Assembly: GCF_051622035.1 (NCBI RefSeq)
Contig: NC_135367.1
Location: 28,350,001 to 28,414,000 of the forward strand
DNA from: Arctopsyche grandis
Taxonomy: Eukaryota; Arthropoda; Insecta; Trichoptera; Hydropsychidae
Direction: 5' to 3'
Length of the DNA stretch: 64,000 nucleotides
In this document: positions 37,364 through 49,119 of the stretch, one piece after another
Layout of the letters: each line of letters opens with the position of its first letter
How positions within the stretch are numbered: the first letter of the stretch is position 1
Translations under genes and position numbers: made by a program
Notes under the pieces: generated by a model
Seen by the model: only the letters and a program-made list of their open reading frames with translations
Told to the model about the DNA's origin: nothing
Database searches by the model: none

Positions 37364-38050
37364 CCAGCTGACCTACTTAACAGACTAACACAGCTGGTAG
37401 TAGGATTAAAAATTAGCGTAGATAAGACCAAACTAATGTTCAATAGTTATTGCATACCTGATAGCATCTCATTAGATGACAAACCAGAAAGAGTGGTAAA
37501 TAATTATTTATATTTAGGTCAAATAATTGACATATCGGGTAGTAAAGATGAAGGGATAAAGAGACGTTAGGACGAAATAATGCGTTTTTTAAACCAAAAA
37601 TGCCACTCTGCCTAAAGAAAACTATCTCTGGTCAATGTATTTTTCTAGTGATAATGTATGGATGTGAAACTTTGATATTGAATGCCAAGCTGATACACAA
37701 AGTCCAATACACTCAAAGAAGTGTGGATTTTTGTATGCTTGACATAACGAGGAAACACAGGAAACAAAATACATGAGAAGTATGAAAAGGATTTTGGATA
37801 TAGTGGATAGAGTGAAGAGATTTAAATGGCAATGGGCAGGCCACGTGGCTAGAAAAATGGACGAAAGGAAGACAAAATAGTACCCGAGAGAATGCAAAAG
37901 GGTAAAAATAAGACCAAAGGGAAGATGGTTTGACGAGATTAGGAAAATGTGTGGGGTGAGTTGTATGAGAGTTGCGCAAAACAAAGACGAGTGGAAGCAT
38001 GTTGGAGAAGTCTTCGTCCAGCACTCGATAGTGATTGTAGATATTGTTGA
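37364..38050 (+). pseudogene. RTE reverse transcriptase fragment, copy 2
   Basis: This aligns with the C-terminal third of the RTE at 21020-22969. It starts after FADD (LLNRLTQL, then [29 protein letters not shown]) and runs to the last block (EDEWKHVGE-like). Frameshifts, a stop at 37568-37570 and small deletions break it. One deletion removes the bases between CACAGCTGG and AGTAGGATT. The (ATG)n tail has decayed. It is not functional. Confidence 0.9.
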
Positions 38051-40060
38051 TGGCATATATGATGAATTTATTCTTTTAAGGGAAGTTTTTTCGTATCAAA
38101 AATCGCATTTGTCTATACATTACACATAAATATCATTTATATTTTATTGAATGATCGATCTGCCTCACGAAACGTGTTCGTGTGACAAAGAAAATGTAGT
38201 GCCTTTTGACAATTCCATTGCCAAATATCACATTCGTTCAGCACTCTCGCTAATGCCTTTTTGATTACCGGTCATTCTCGGATACGTTCGCACGACTCGA
38301 TTCGAAGCGATCGCGAAAATTATGATATTATGCGTGGATTTCTTTCCTATTCATATGTAATGTGAAACAATTTAGTGTTAATATAGCCCGACGTTTTACA
38401 TACATAGATTCGAGTTCACGTCAAATATGACAAGTTTAACGACCATTAACCCGGCGACCCCGTTTTAATCTCGCCGCCTAATGATCTTTACAATACTGTC
38501 GCTTTCCTTTTCATCAATTTCCCTCTCTCACGGCTTTCACCCCTCTTGACGGTGAGGCATTTTCGGCTGCCTATTATTATTTTTTCGAAGCCGTAAAAAA
38601 TGAACGAAGATTTACTCAACCAGTTGATTTTGTAATGTAATTGTTTTGAAATATGAACATGAGAGTTCAATTTAATCGTTATGTGTAGAAAATCGGTGAT
38701 ATTAATACAGCAATATGACTGCTAAGTTTGCTATTAATTTCGAAGTTATTGAGCTTGGTCCTTTAACTTTGAATGTAATAATAACCCTTTGAAGTCGAAC
38801 AATGTACGCTTCGCGTATTTTGTAATGTCGAATAGCTATGTTGGAGTTCAATAGGTTAATATTGAATTCGTATATAATAAAGTGAGCTAGTAGGTGTGTA
38901 GATATACGTGTATATATTCTATAAAAAAAAATCACCTTCAATATATTGGAAAATAAAAATACAATCTAATGGCAAGTAGAGCGTAAAACCGCTTGCAATC
39001 AAACGCCTGTCGATCAAAATAGAAAATTTTCTTTTCGAGCTGTCAAAAAGAAAAGCGAAGCCCCGTTTTTGTGCACTGAGTTGGGTCCTTTTGTTTCAGA
39101 GCCTGGTCTCTTTTCCGTGCTGGAAAAATAACGTTATAAAAAAACCGGAGGCAAAAATACATTTTCAGGAGAAATAATTGAGACGTTGACGGGTGAGACG
39201 TTGGGCCCGTTCACTTTGCGTTTTTCCCTAATTCTGCTCCGAAACGGGGACTTCTTCTTCTTCTGAGAAAAATAAAATTAAAATGCTTTCAACGTTTGAT
39301 GTGGCGATATGCTTTCAAGATGTGCGATAAAAATCTACAATTTTTTCCCTATTTTATTTTCTACCCCACAAATAAGTACAGGCATATAAAAAGTGGGGCG
39401 GTAAGCCCGTTGAGCTTTCGTGGAAAATATTACATTATTATTTTAATTATAAACTTCAACACATCCAAAGCCTCTAATTGCGTTCAAAAAGTAATGGTAA
39501 TGGCTCATATATATGTACATACGTACATGCATATGAGCCGTTATATTTGAGAGTCCAATTTTCAGTTCCAAAAACACTATTTCAGTTTTACTTTATTCAC
39601 ATTTTACTGTATTGTTATCACTTATTTTAATTCGATATGTCAGAATCTCGGAAAAGCAGAATAAACGTAATAAAAGCCACCAGTATTTTAAAAATTGTTA
39701 AACGCAAAACATTATATTAATTTTTCGTGACATATTTAGACTAATGCCACTTTAAATTTTAGCAACTCATATGTATGTAGCTTAATGTAAATAATTCACA
39801 AAATCAATAACACATTTCATATACATAAAAAATTACTGCTTTATGTATGAATTAAAAATATTTAAGAAAGCCAAGATTGTGTATCTATCAATATTTAAAG
39901 AATTCAACGTTTATTTTGGATCATATTTTGCTGCAGCATATGTAAATACAATACAATACTAACAACCAATGTACATATGTATTTATGTATGTAAATAACA
40001 AAATAAATTTTTATGTGATCATAGTACCTATACCTCGTATTCTATAAAATTACCATACAC
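38051..40060. other. no recognised gene
   Basis: Unique AT-rich sequence with GC-richer stretches at 38200-38580 and 38990-39260, without recognisable frames. Confidence 0.4.
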
Positions 40061-40061
40061 A

Positions 40062-40097
40062 TTTTAATTGTTTTGTTTTAATTTGTTTCAGGTGAGT
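40062..40097 (+). promoter_or_regulatory. candidate recursive splice (ratchet) site 2
   Basis: A T-rich tract ending TTTTAATTTGTTTCAG is joined directly to GTGAGTTC at 40091|40092. A second strong donor, GTAAGTAC, lies at 40151 and delimits a 59-nt 'RS exon' (40092-40150). The layout is the same as at 207|208. Confidence 0.45.
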
Positions 40098-40156
40098 TCA
40101 TACTTGCACAGATGCCATTAATTATTTCAAAACATTCGATCGATCAAATCGTAAGT

Positions 40157-41595
40157 ACGTAAATTATTCCGTTCATTTGTATGCAAATTTCTGAAACAGA
40201 ACAATCGTTTCAAGTTTCAAAGAACTTAATTACACTATTTCGAAATATTTTAAATTTATTTATTGGAGATAAAATCTTCAGTGTTTACATAAAAAATGCG
40301 AGAAAAATAGAAACGAACCTCTCCGAGTGAACGTTGCGTGTTTGTAAAATGCGACGGAATTTTTATAATGATTTTATACTCGAAATATGAATGAAACGAA
40401 TTTACATAAAATTCATATGCAATTCATTGCGCAAATTCTTTGCAAGCTATTAGCCAAATGTAAAAATATACTCAATTCAATTAAATTAAACAAAAACTGG
40501 TTATGTAATCTAGTAAAGTCTGTATACAATTTTATAAAACTGAAATGAATTGTGCGCTTTTACTAAGCCGTATACATTCTCGTGCAATTTAGCTTATAAA
40601 AATCCACAGTCATCTTGTATTATAAAATATAGACTAGGATTAGGTCTTAAAAGCATCCATTTAAAAAAAGATATATCTATTTTCCGATCACACTATATGT
40701 GTGCAATCAATTATAGTGCACGAACACAGCACCCCCGATCCATAAGGGGTGACCACCCCAACTGAATAATTGGTCGGCTCACACCTGAGCCATAGGGGGT
40801 TGAACCTAGTAAGAAACTACCGCAATTAGTTACCGGCAAGAATCACGTGATTCGAACGAACGTACCAGAACCAAATGGAAGGGGGTTAATTCGACCACTT
40901 GGCAGTGCGCTTGGGGTTAACGGGCACTCTCATACACGCAACATCCGCAGCGCATCGTTTAGATTTGATATTACATCGATTATAACTCAAGTTTAATGTT
41001 ACATACATGTCTATGTATAATATGTAATCATAATCCCACTTCTGACAAATGCCTCTTGGATTTTTGTTAAAACAATATGGTTTTAATTGAGCTGTTCTTC
41101 GAAAGAGTAATAGATGAAAACTTAGTCGATTGTTCGTCTAAAAAGCTATCTTCAAAAAATTCAAATCTATAGTTCAAAAAATTTTAAATACTTGAACCCT
41201 AGACATAGTGGATAAACAGTTATATCTTAAAATCGAACTTTTAGCCTTTTTCAAAGATGGGAAAAATAAAATTGGGAAAAAAAAATTGTTTTGCTTAAAA
41301 GCAACTTACAAACCAATCAGTTCATTAAGTTCATCAAGTTTTCGGTTTCTCACAATTTTGTATGTAGATTTTTAGATACTTTCCACATTTAATTTTTAGA
41401 TATAAAGAAAAATGGTTCAGATTTATTAGGTGTAAAAATTTAAATATATTTCTTGAATGAATGAAAAAGATCTTCTTGTAGAAAAGCTGAAGAACATTCT
41501 TAAGAAAATTGGAAAACTTGCCACATATGATGTAACCTGATGAAATGATTTAAAGAGAATCAAATTGCTTTTCAGTGATAATGTATAGTCTATGG
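40157..41595. other. no recognised gene
   Basis: A GC-richer patch at 40720-40960 contains several short inverted GGGGTGACCACCCC-type motifs, but no RNA gene or protein is recognisable. Confidence 0.4.
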
Positions 41596-41965
41596 GGTGC
41601 AAACGATAGAAAAGCGCCAGAAGACTGAACCACAGATTAACGACACGTGTACCTTATGCGTGCGCACTGCTCGCACTTACACACATCAAAATCTACCTGA
41701 AGTCCCGACATACCTACCCTGTCTACGTTCTGTGCTTCTGATACTTAAGTTCCGAATTTTTCCTTATTAAATTATTAAAACCTCGCCAAAAACATCCAAC
41801 TCAATTTTAATAATTACCATTTTAATAATTGCATCTGTGCACATCAAAAGGTTACTCGTCATCTGATGTGCAATTTTTCATTCGTCAAGTCGAGAATTGC
41901 GTTTAAAGCAGCCATCCAGTTAATCTGTGGTTCAATCTGTCTGGCGCTTTTCGATCGTTTGCACC
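41596..41965. mobile_element. TIR/foldback MITE, copy 1
   Basis: The left end GGTGCAAACGATAGAAAAGC, GCCAGAAGACTGAACCACAG is mirrored at the right end (CTGTGGTTCAATCTGTCTGGC ... CGTTTGCACC), giving termini of about 45 bp. Length is 370 bp. Homologous to 57851-58221; its right half matches 51388-51769. No transposase. The superfamily is unassigned because no clear target duplication was found. Confidence 0.85.
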
Positions 41966-42119
41966 AAACCCTGTATAGTATATATTTAGTTTCTAATATA
42001 AAAACTGGATATAGAAACTAATTTCTAATATAGAAACTTATCTTTAAATAAGAGTTAATATTAAAAGAAGAACTTATGAATATTATTCGATTAACTATAT
42101 TATTTATTTTATCTTTAAA

Positions 42120-42475
42120 TTATACAGGTAACCCTAATGGACCTTCCAGGCCAGAAACATTTTTCATTTGATAGATATATTATTAGTACTATACAAAGTA
42201 CATAAATAAATATCAATTATTATCCACGGAGACATTTACGGTCAAATTCCTAAATATGCAGCATTTCAAACAATTCAGCAAAATTCGAGATTGCTGAGAA
42301 CTCGAAATTTTGCGAGAAAATGGGTAGGGTTTGGCAATTTGTTAGAAGCGTTTCAATTAAAATCAGATAAATTGGCAAACTCTGATAGGAAACGATCGAC
42401 TTGAAGTAACAAATCCAAGGTCTGACCAGCAGAAATTAGTGGGATTTGAACTCGTTACCACTCGCTGGTTCTATA
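42120..42475 (-). mobile_element. SINE family 1 copy with damaged 3' hairpin
   Basis: The head ends in GAGTTCAAATCCC; the body carries TATCAGAGTTTGCCAATT and the long form of the second half, as in 60693-61195. The tail still has CCTGGAAGG and CATTAGGGTTACCTGT, but the second stem arm is lost. Confidence 0.75.
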
Positions 42476-42519
42476 TATAATATAAGGAAATATTTTAATT
42501 ATAGTACACATGGATTTTG

Positions 42520-42716
42520 ATGTAAGAAGGTATATAAATATACATAGATACCTGTATATGATATTTTTAACAGGTAATGGATAAAAGATTTTGTGTACAT
42601 GTTTTTGGATAATCTGGGGCATGCATTGGAAATAATGCGATTTGAGTTGCATGCTACAAAATGATTTATTTCACAATACTCTTTTCTATGGAGGTTTCGT
42701 GCAAAACTCAACTCGT
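42520..42716 (-). mobile_element. SINE family 2, copy 2 (head missing)
   Basis: The reverse complement of 32545-32695 is preserved over about 190 bp. No tRNA-like head remains. Confidence 0.7.
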
Positions 42717-44229
42717 TGCCCATTATGCGATACATTTTTTTTGCTCCACTTTTACGATGCCGATAAATTATGACTTCCAACACGTAAACTTCAATAGCGA
42801 ACATAAAATTATAGAATTTGCCATATTTTTTTCCGTCTTTCTCTTTCAATTTTCCCTGTCGGTAGGAGGGGTGCGGGACGCAGCAGCAAATGACCCGATT
42901 TTGAGAAAAGAAAATAATAATATAAAAAAGTTCCGCCACGCCGTAATAATTTTTATGCAAATATTAACGAAAAGCGTTTTACGGTTCGGGGAAAAAAATT
43001 ATGTCTGCGACTTAATGGATTTTTCGGGTTTTACTGGACGTTGCCACTTCGGTGCTTAATTACCCGTGTTTGAATGCATTACCCCCCCCCCCCTCCCCGA
43101 ATTTATTGCTCGAAAACGACAAAATATTATACGTGTGTGTGCAATTAACACGTTAACGCTTTCCAAAAGTGACACGCGTTAATTTAATTAATAATTCAAT
43201 TTGCGATCGCTCTTTTTTTTACTGCTTTTTTGTCGTATTTACATGCACTATGCTAATTGAACTCTGTGTGGTATTTTTCCCTTTTTTAGTAAATTAATCA
43301 TTTCAAATGGAACCTAATTTTTAACAAACGTATCTAAAAATAACTTTACATTGATGAAAATTGCCTTTATCATAATAAACATGACAATATAATCAGACCT
43401 GGTCAACGTTTGATTTTAATTTTATATTATTATATTACATAAACACTAGAATTTCATTAATTCGTATCAACTAAAAACATTCCAATGGTTTATCTGCTTT
43501 ATGTATCCTTTATTTAAAATCATTATGCATACTCTATTGAATGTATTTCATAAATATTTCATCTATTTATTTAATTTCTTATCTAAAAGAAATCAAAATA
43601 AACACTAACACATTCTTACTAGCATAATATTACATAGCTTCAATGAACAAAATATAATATACATACATATGTACATACGATCCATTATTACATTTCAAAG
43701 TGGAAAAAGTCCACTTTTCTTCATTTCGAAAAATATTTTACAATTTATAACGTTTAATTATATTTAAAAATATTGGAAATACATTTATTCTGCTTTTCCC
43801 AAAATCTGAACACATCGAATTAAAATAAGTGATAACAATTTGTGAATTACGTCAAACAGAAATAGTGTTTTCGGAATTGAAAATAAGACTATTGCCACTT
43901 TCAAATAAAACGGCTCATATGTTGATAAAATAAAACATAAATATGTGTATATAAAATAATTCACAACAGTTCTCGCAATAATCAGGACTAAAGTAGATTT
44001 ACTCAGTGTATTTAAACGTACATAGTACTCTATTTCTTAAATTTCTTGGTGGATCATATATGACAGTAATTTAAAATTTAATACAACACTACGACTGACT
44101 GTTAGTAACCAGGCCAAATGATCAGCATTATTTACTTGCTCTAATCTTCTACATATAAGTATCTGTGATTTATATGCTATTTTTTCATAATAGTAGCAGC
44201 CTCACGATTAAATACCAATATACAAATAC
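42717..44229. other. no recognised gene; poly-C run
   Basis: A C run of 12 lies at 43082-43093. The rest is AT-rich unique sequence. Confidence 0.4.
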
Positions 44230-44754
44230 CTCCATAATCCTACTGTTCTGAGGCTGCTGTACAATCTGCTGTGTATCTTGGAATACGCCTCTATGATCTG
44301 GAGTCCTTCAACCACATCTCTATCTATCAAACTAAAACTTATCCAAAGACGTTTTCTTCAGCTACTTTATAAGGAGCAATATGGGATTTACCCATATTTA
44401 TTTCCATCACAATTCGTCATGGATATGGTCAGCTACAATTTTCTTGAACACAGGAGGAGTGTTGCCCACATCAAGTTCTTGTTTTCAATATTTAGAGGTT
44501 TCATCTCCTATTCATCTCTTCTGGCTGAGTTGGGCCTTCATGCTCTGGAGGGTTATATACGAACCCGCCATCGTCCCCTTTTTTGCACTCTTCTGGTTAG
44601 AACTGTGGCTTATAGCAATTCTCCCAATCCTCGTGGCCTTGGTTTCTTAAATTCACTGGATGGTGCCATTGACATTCGTCACATCTCTTGTCATTTTCTG
44701 CACCACTTTCTCGGTTACAGAGGTTGCGACCAATTAGAACAGTTGAGTTAGTTT
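44230..44754 (+). pseudogene. non-LTR retrotransposon C-terminus (LINE-B)
   Basis: The frame is open from about 44236 and contains LLYNLLCILEYASMIWSP, KLKLIQRRFLQLLY, YGIYPYLFPSQF, LEHRRSVAHIKFLF and a final GLGFLNSLDGAIDI block, then runs to TAG at 44749. This is the same C-terminal architecture as LINE-A (LEFGSVIW, YTYLFP, LRRIIAISKYFF). Catalytic reverse transcriptase motifs are absent, so it is 5'-truncated. The retained frame has no internal stop. The 3' UTR continues to about 44830, where repeat A replaces it. Confidence 0.75.
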
Positions 44755-44845
44755 GATCAGTTAAGAATTTTTATGTCCATGTGTATTTTTACAATTATCT
44801 TCTTACTTCAGAAACGATTTGGTCGTGTGACAAAGTTTGGGTTCT

Positions 44846-45126
44846 TATCCGATCGTTTCAAACTTTGCCATTTGCTCAGTTTGGTCATCAATATAAGTGG
44901 AAATGACGTCCCTCATTACGACGGTGAAAAATAATCGTAATAGACACGTTTGAAAATACTCCATCATATTTCTTCTTGACGTCTATCGTCCGAATTGATC
45001 GTTCAGACTGTTCGTCGAGTTTGTTCGTTTTAGCCTCTTCTTACTTTATATCCCTCTTAGCTGCCATCTCGCTATATCAGATTTTAAGTGTTTAAACGCC
45101 TATAAATTTATCTTTTTTCACTCTAT
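44846..45126 (+). repeat. dispersed repeat A, copy 4
   Basis: About 280 bp are collinear with 2320-2582. The copy lies between two LINE-B fragments. Confidence 0.8.
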
Positions 45127-45490
45127 ATTTTTCACACTCCTTTGGCTAGAACTGTGGCATATAGCAATTCTCCCATTTTTCGTGGCCTCCGTTTCTTAAA
45201 TTCACTGGATGGTGCCATTGACATTTGTCACATCTCTCGTAATTTTCTGCACCACTTCCTTGGTTACAGAGATCGCTACCAATTGTAGCAGTTGAGTTAT
45301 TTTGATCAATTAAGAATTTTTATGTCATGTTTTTTTTTCTCTTTTTCTTTTCTTCTATTTATGTATTTTTACTTGTATTTTCATATACTTTTTTTCCATT
45401 CTTAGTATATTCAGCACACTCGTCACTTTAGAGCAATCTGTTAAACGAGTGTGCTTGATTAATTGATGTATAATAAAAATAAAATATGTA
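45127..45490 (+). mobile_element. second LINE-B fragment with intact 3' hairpin
   Basis: 45127-45330 repeats the coding end of the neighbouring LINE-B (44584-44790) with scattered substitutions, so it is a separate copy or a duplication. The 3' end shows a perfect 11-bp stem AGCACACTCGT (45413-45423) / ACGAGTGTGCT (45445-45455) around CACTTTAGAGCAATCTGTTA, then an ATAAAAATAAAAT tail. Confidence 0.8.
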
Positions 45491-45502
45491 CATAATATTA
45501 CG

Positions 45503-45520
45503 TCAAAAACATAGATAAAG
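45503..45520 (-). repeat. end fragment of dispersed repeat B
   Basis: ACATAGATAAAGTAAAAAAT is the terminal block of repeat B (31484-31500; reversed at 4651). Nothing further of the repeat follows. Confidence 0.4.
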
Positions 45521-46894
45521 TAAAAAATAGCATTCAGAATTAAAAAAAAATATATATGATAAATGACAAAATGTCCAACAATTACATAAATTTAAGCGCG
45601 CACGATACGACCATACAATATCCGTTTTTTAATGCATACATTACCTGCAGTCGTATAATTCCCGTATTATATAACCCATTCCGGCACACGTGGGGTACGC
45701 TTCCGAACCCATACACACACACACAGGTAGGTAGGAACTCGGTTAAAAAAAAGAAACAATTTATTCTTTCTGTGGTAAGCAGACACGGCCGCTCACAAAG
45801 CCTTGTTACGGCGAAAGCTTATGTGTGGCGCTCATAATTCAGTGAGTTATAAGAGTGGGGAACGTTGAATACATGCATGCCAAATGAACTTCCTTCCAAA
45901 AGCTCGGCGCTTTCCCGCTCTTTTTTTTAACGGCAGCATCCTTAGTACAGCCTTCGAGCCAACGCTCGAATCAGACGAGAAGAATTTTAATGAACGACTA
46001 GTAGAAAATGCCGGACGATGTTGCCAAGACGCGGTTGGGTTAGGCGGTTGAGTGTTTTTTTTTTTTGCATAATGATATAATTTTTGGACCGCTTTGAAAC
46101 TAACTGTGGTGACTCTGGAAGTTGTGTTTATGAAGTTAAAAATAAAAAAGTGACACTTTTACTACGTGATTTGAAGAAAAACAACTTTGAAAGTTGATTT
46201 ATGGTAATGCCGTACATACATACTATCGGGGCCGCTTTGCGTGCAATTATGTGGAAAACGATGGTTTTTCCGAACAACGCTTTAATATAACTTAACTAAT
46301 ATTATTCTTATTTAAATTGTTATTCTTATTTAAATTGTAATATTCTCAAAATATTATTATTTTTTAAATTGTTAAAAATATAACTTTTATTTATATTGTT
46401 ATATTCTTATTTAAATTATTATTCCAAATGTATCGTTCATATGTTTAAAAATGAAATCAAAGAAAAAGGCTTTCATCAATGATTAGAAATACAGAGGATA
46501 TAATAATATTTTAATTCAACCTGATTTGAAGTATTGGTTGTTTGATTGATTTTTATTCGCTATTTATTAAATATTCAATATGCACAAATACTATATATTG
46601 CAGTTTATTTATTATAAATTGATATAATTATATATCTCAGTTTTGTATTTAATATAATATGTCAATATATCGTTACCTTATTTTGAAAGAGTTGAACTGT
46701 AAGTTAGAACATTTTCAAAGAAAGGTAACGATAATATATAAATCATGATTAGAAATACATTGCAAAATTTTAAGCTCTAACTCATGTATAAAAAAAACGT
46801 AACGTATAAAAATATGTATTAATAAACTAATACATTCATACGTTCATTTATAGATTTGATATCTTTAATTTATAATTATAATAATATATTATAT
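45521..46894. other. no recognised gene
   Basis: Positions 45600-46060 are richer in GC but unrecognised. Positions 46300-46450 hold irregular TATTCTTATTTAAATTGTTA repeats. Confidence 0.4.
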
Positions 46895-47313
46895 CAACAG
46901 CCATTGTTCCTAGATTTTGTCGATTACGAAAAAGCCTTCAATACAGTTAGTTATATAGTGCAGTATTTAGCGATTTAAAAACACATGGAGTACCAGGACC
47001 CTTTTTGGGGCTGTTAGCTGCAATATAAGAACGCCACAGCTTCAGTTAAACTTTGTTCAGATACTGATAAATTAAGCATAGGAAAAGGAGTCAAAAAAGG
47101 AGATACGAAAGGTGGACAAAAGAAGTGCTTGCATGGTACCCGAAAGAATTCAAAAGGGTAAATGGAAGACCGCAGGGAAGATGGGTGCACGAAATTAGGA
47201 AAATATGTGGGGTGAGATGGGTGAGAGTTTCGCAAAATAGAGACGAGTGAAAGCGTGTTGGAGAGGCCTTCATCCAGCAGTGGATGGTGAATGGCTGTAG
47301 ATGACGATTATGA
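46895..47313 (+). pseudogene. RTE fragment with large internal deletion, copy 3
   Basis: 46895-47100 encodes the motif A region (FVDYEKAFNTV-like) up to the start of motif B (GVKKGDT). The sequence then jumps to the far C-terminus (RWTKEVLAWYPKE-like) through the tail (FIQQWMVNGC). Motif C and about 200 codons are missing. Frameshifts are also present. Confidence 0.88.
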
Positions 47314-47421
47314 TATTTTAATAATTATAAATTTAATAAACTAGTTGTAATCCCCCGGTGCCCCCCATCCCCCGTCCCCATGTCGTCATGGAAATTTTGA
47401 CTTGTTTTCGAAGTTCCCAAT

Positions 47422-47548
47422 CATTTTCCAACCAATAATACTTACATACAAAGTCTCTGTCGAAATTATATATTGACCTAACCTAACCTAACCTAACCCA
47501 ACCATTTTCCAACCAACAATACTTACATACAAAGTCTCTGTCGAAATT
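47422..47548 (+). repeat. tandem duplication around a CCTAA tract
   Basis: 47422-47468 and 47503-47548 are near-identical 46-bp direct repeats (CATTTTCCAACCAAYAATAC ... GTCTCTGTCGAAATT). Between them lie four perfect CCTAA units (47477-47496). Confidence 0.85.
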
Positions 47549-47921
47549 GGGTGACCGTAAAAAAGTCGACACAGTGAAAAAGTCGAAAATGTTCATTTAT
47601 CATGCATATATATGAAAAGCGGTTAGTATACATGTATATTATCAGTGGCGTGCGACAAAAATCTCTCTCCCCTCGTCGTACATCCTCACTTAATTTGCGC
47701 GATCAGGATACAACAGGAACAAGAGTAACTGGCTTTTCCTCCCATATCCTGCACGCGCACATTAAACAAGGTGGTATGACAAAAAGAGATGGAATTTCAC
47801 CGCAGTACTGTTTACCATGCTCCCTTTTTTATCTTTCGACTTAAGATCTTTTGATTTTCGATCTTTGCCTTCCGATATTTCTTTTTTCGACCTTTTCACC
47901 TCGGTGCCGTGAGATGAACCC
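47549..47921. mobile_element. 373-bp TIR element with 9-bp target duplication
   Basis: GTCGAAATT occurs directly at 47540-47548 and 47922-47930. The ends begin GGGT and carry degenerate inverted blocks: GTGAAAAAGTCGAAAA on the left against GTGAAAAGGTCGAAAA on the inverted right, at nearly the same distance from the tip. The empty site is preserved in the upstream duplicate (GTCGAAATTATATATT at 47460-47475). No transposase is encoded. A 9-bp duplication points to Mutator-like elements among known superfamilies, but this is tentative. Confidence 0.75.
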
Positions 47922-47930
47922 GTCGAAATT

Positions 47931-49119
47931 ATATATTAGATATATATGTACATATGTATGTACGTATACAGGTTTTCATGTTTGATACAAGTTGATTGCT
48001 TTTAAGATCCAATGTATTAATCCCAGTATATACATATATGACTATTGTATTATTAAATTTAAAAAAAAAAGTCCTTAAATCACCAAAAATATTTAGTCCC
48101 AAAATATATACATACGTAAAATAATAAGATAAAAATCCTGTCATTAAAAAAACATGCTCAAAAAACTTTTATCCTTGCCAAAAAATTGTGTATACAGAAT
48201 GAACGCTCTCAGAGCGTAGGCGAAAATGAGCGGCTTTTTTTTTTAGATTTTTCCCCTTTGCGACTTTGAATTTCAAAGCGCGGAAAATTGTCTCCGACTT
48301 CCGGTTTTCCCTTCTAGGCGTCGAATATCGCGTTACGACGCCCAAAAAGGTTCGAATTATTTGGTTCGCAATGCGAAATTAGCCAAATTACAGGGGTCCC
48401 GCATACTACGGACCCGTTACGGTCGCACAATGGACCCCGGTTCAGTGATCCGTAACCTTTTCCGCGCCGGGGACCTTTTGAACACACACACACACACATA
48501 CATAATATACACGTCGTGGAACTTGTAGTGTTCACCTTTGTTGTTCGTATGCAAATTCAAAATGAGTACGTGATCCCATATAATGGGACGACAAAGAGCC
48601 ATTCGCCATTATGAACGTGTGTACGTATTATAGATAGATGTGTGTTTGGATAAGTGTGTGCGCAAAGGGTTAATTTTCAATGGAATTTTCTTCGACGAAT
48701 TTATACACAGTGTAATTTTATATATGTATATTATAGTTATAATAATGGTGATTTTAGTTTCGGTTAATTAATTCAACGTGCTCGCTTTCGTTCCGAGCGA
48801 GTGAACTGAGAGCAAATTTGAATCAATTTACGATGCATATGCTCAAAACTGCATTAATTTCAAATGGTGGATTTAATAAGTTTATTAACGCATATGATGC
48901 GGCGGCAATCTGTGTGCGGTCGATTAATCAATTAAAAATAATGCTCCATCCACGAAATTTTCATTTTAATCTGTTATTGTTGATGTTACTTTAGATGTTT
49001 GATTCTGTCATGGAAACACCCCTTATTTTAAAAAATTAATTGAACAATTTAAAAACTTCAACAAACTTGATCTTAAATGTTGCGATGAAAAATTTTCCAG
49101 AAAGACTCTTCTTTTAGAA
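47931..49119. other. no recognised gene
   Basis: GC-richer at 48230-48480; a (CA)n of about 16 bp at 48482-48498. No frames of note. Confidence 0.4.
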
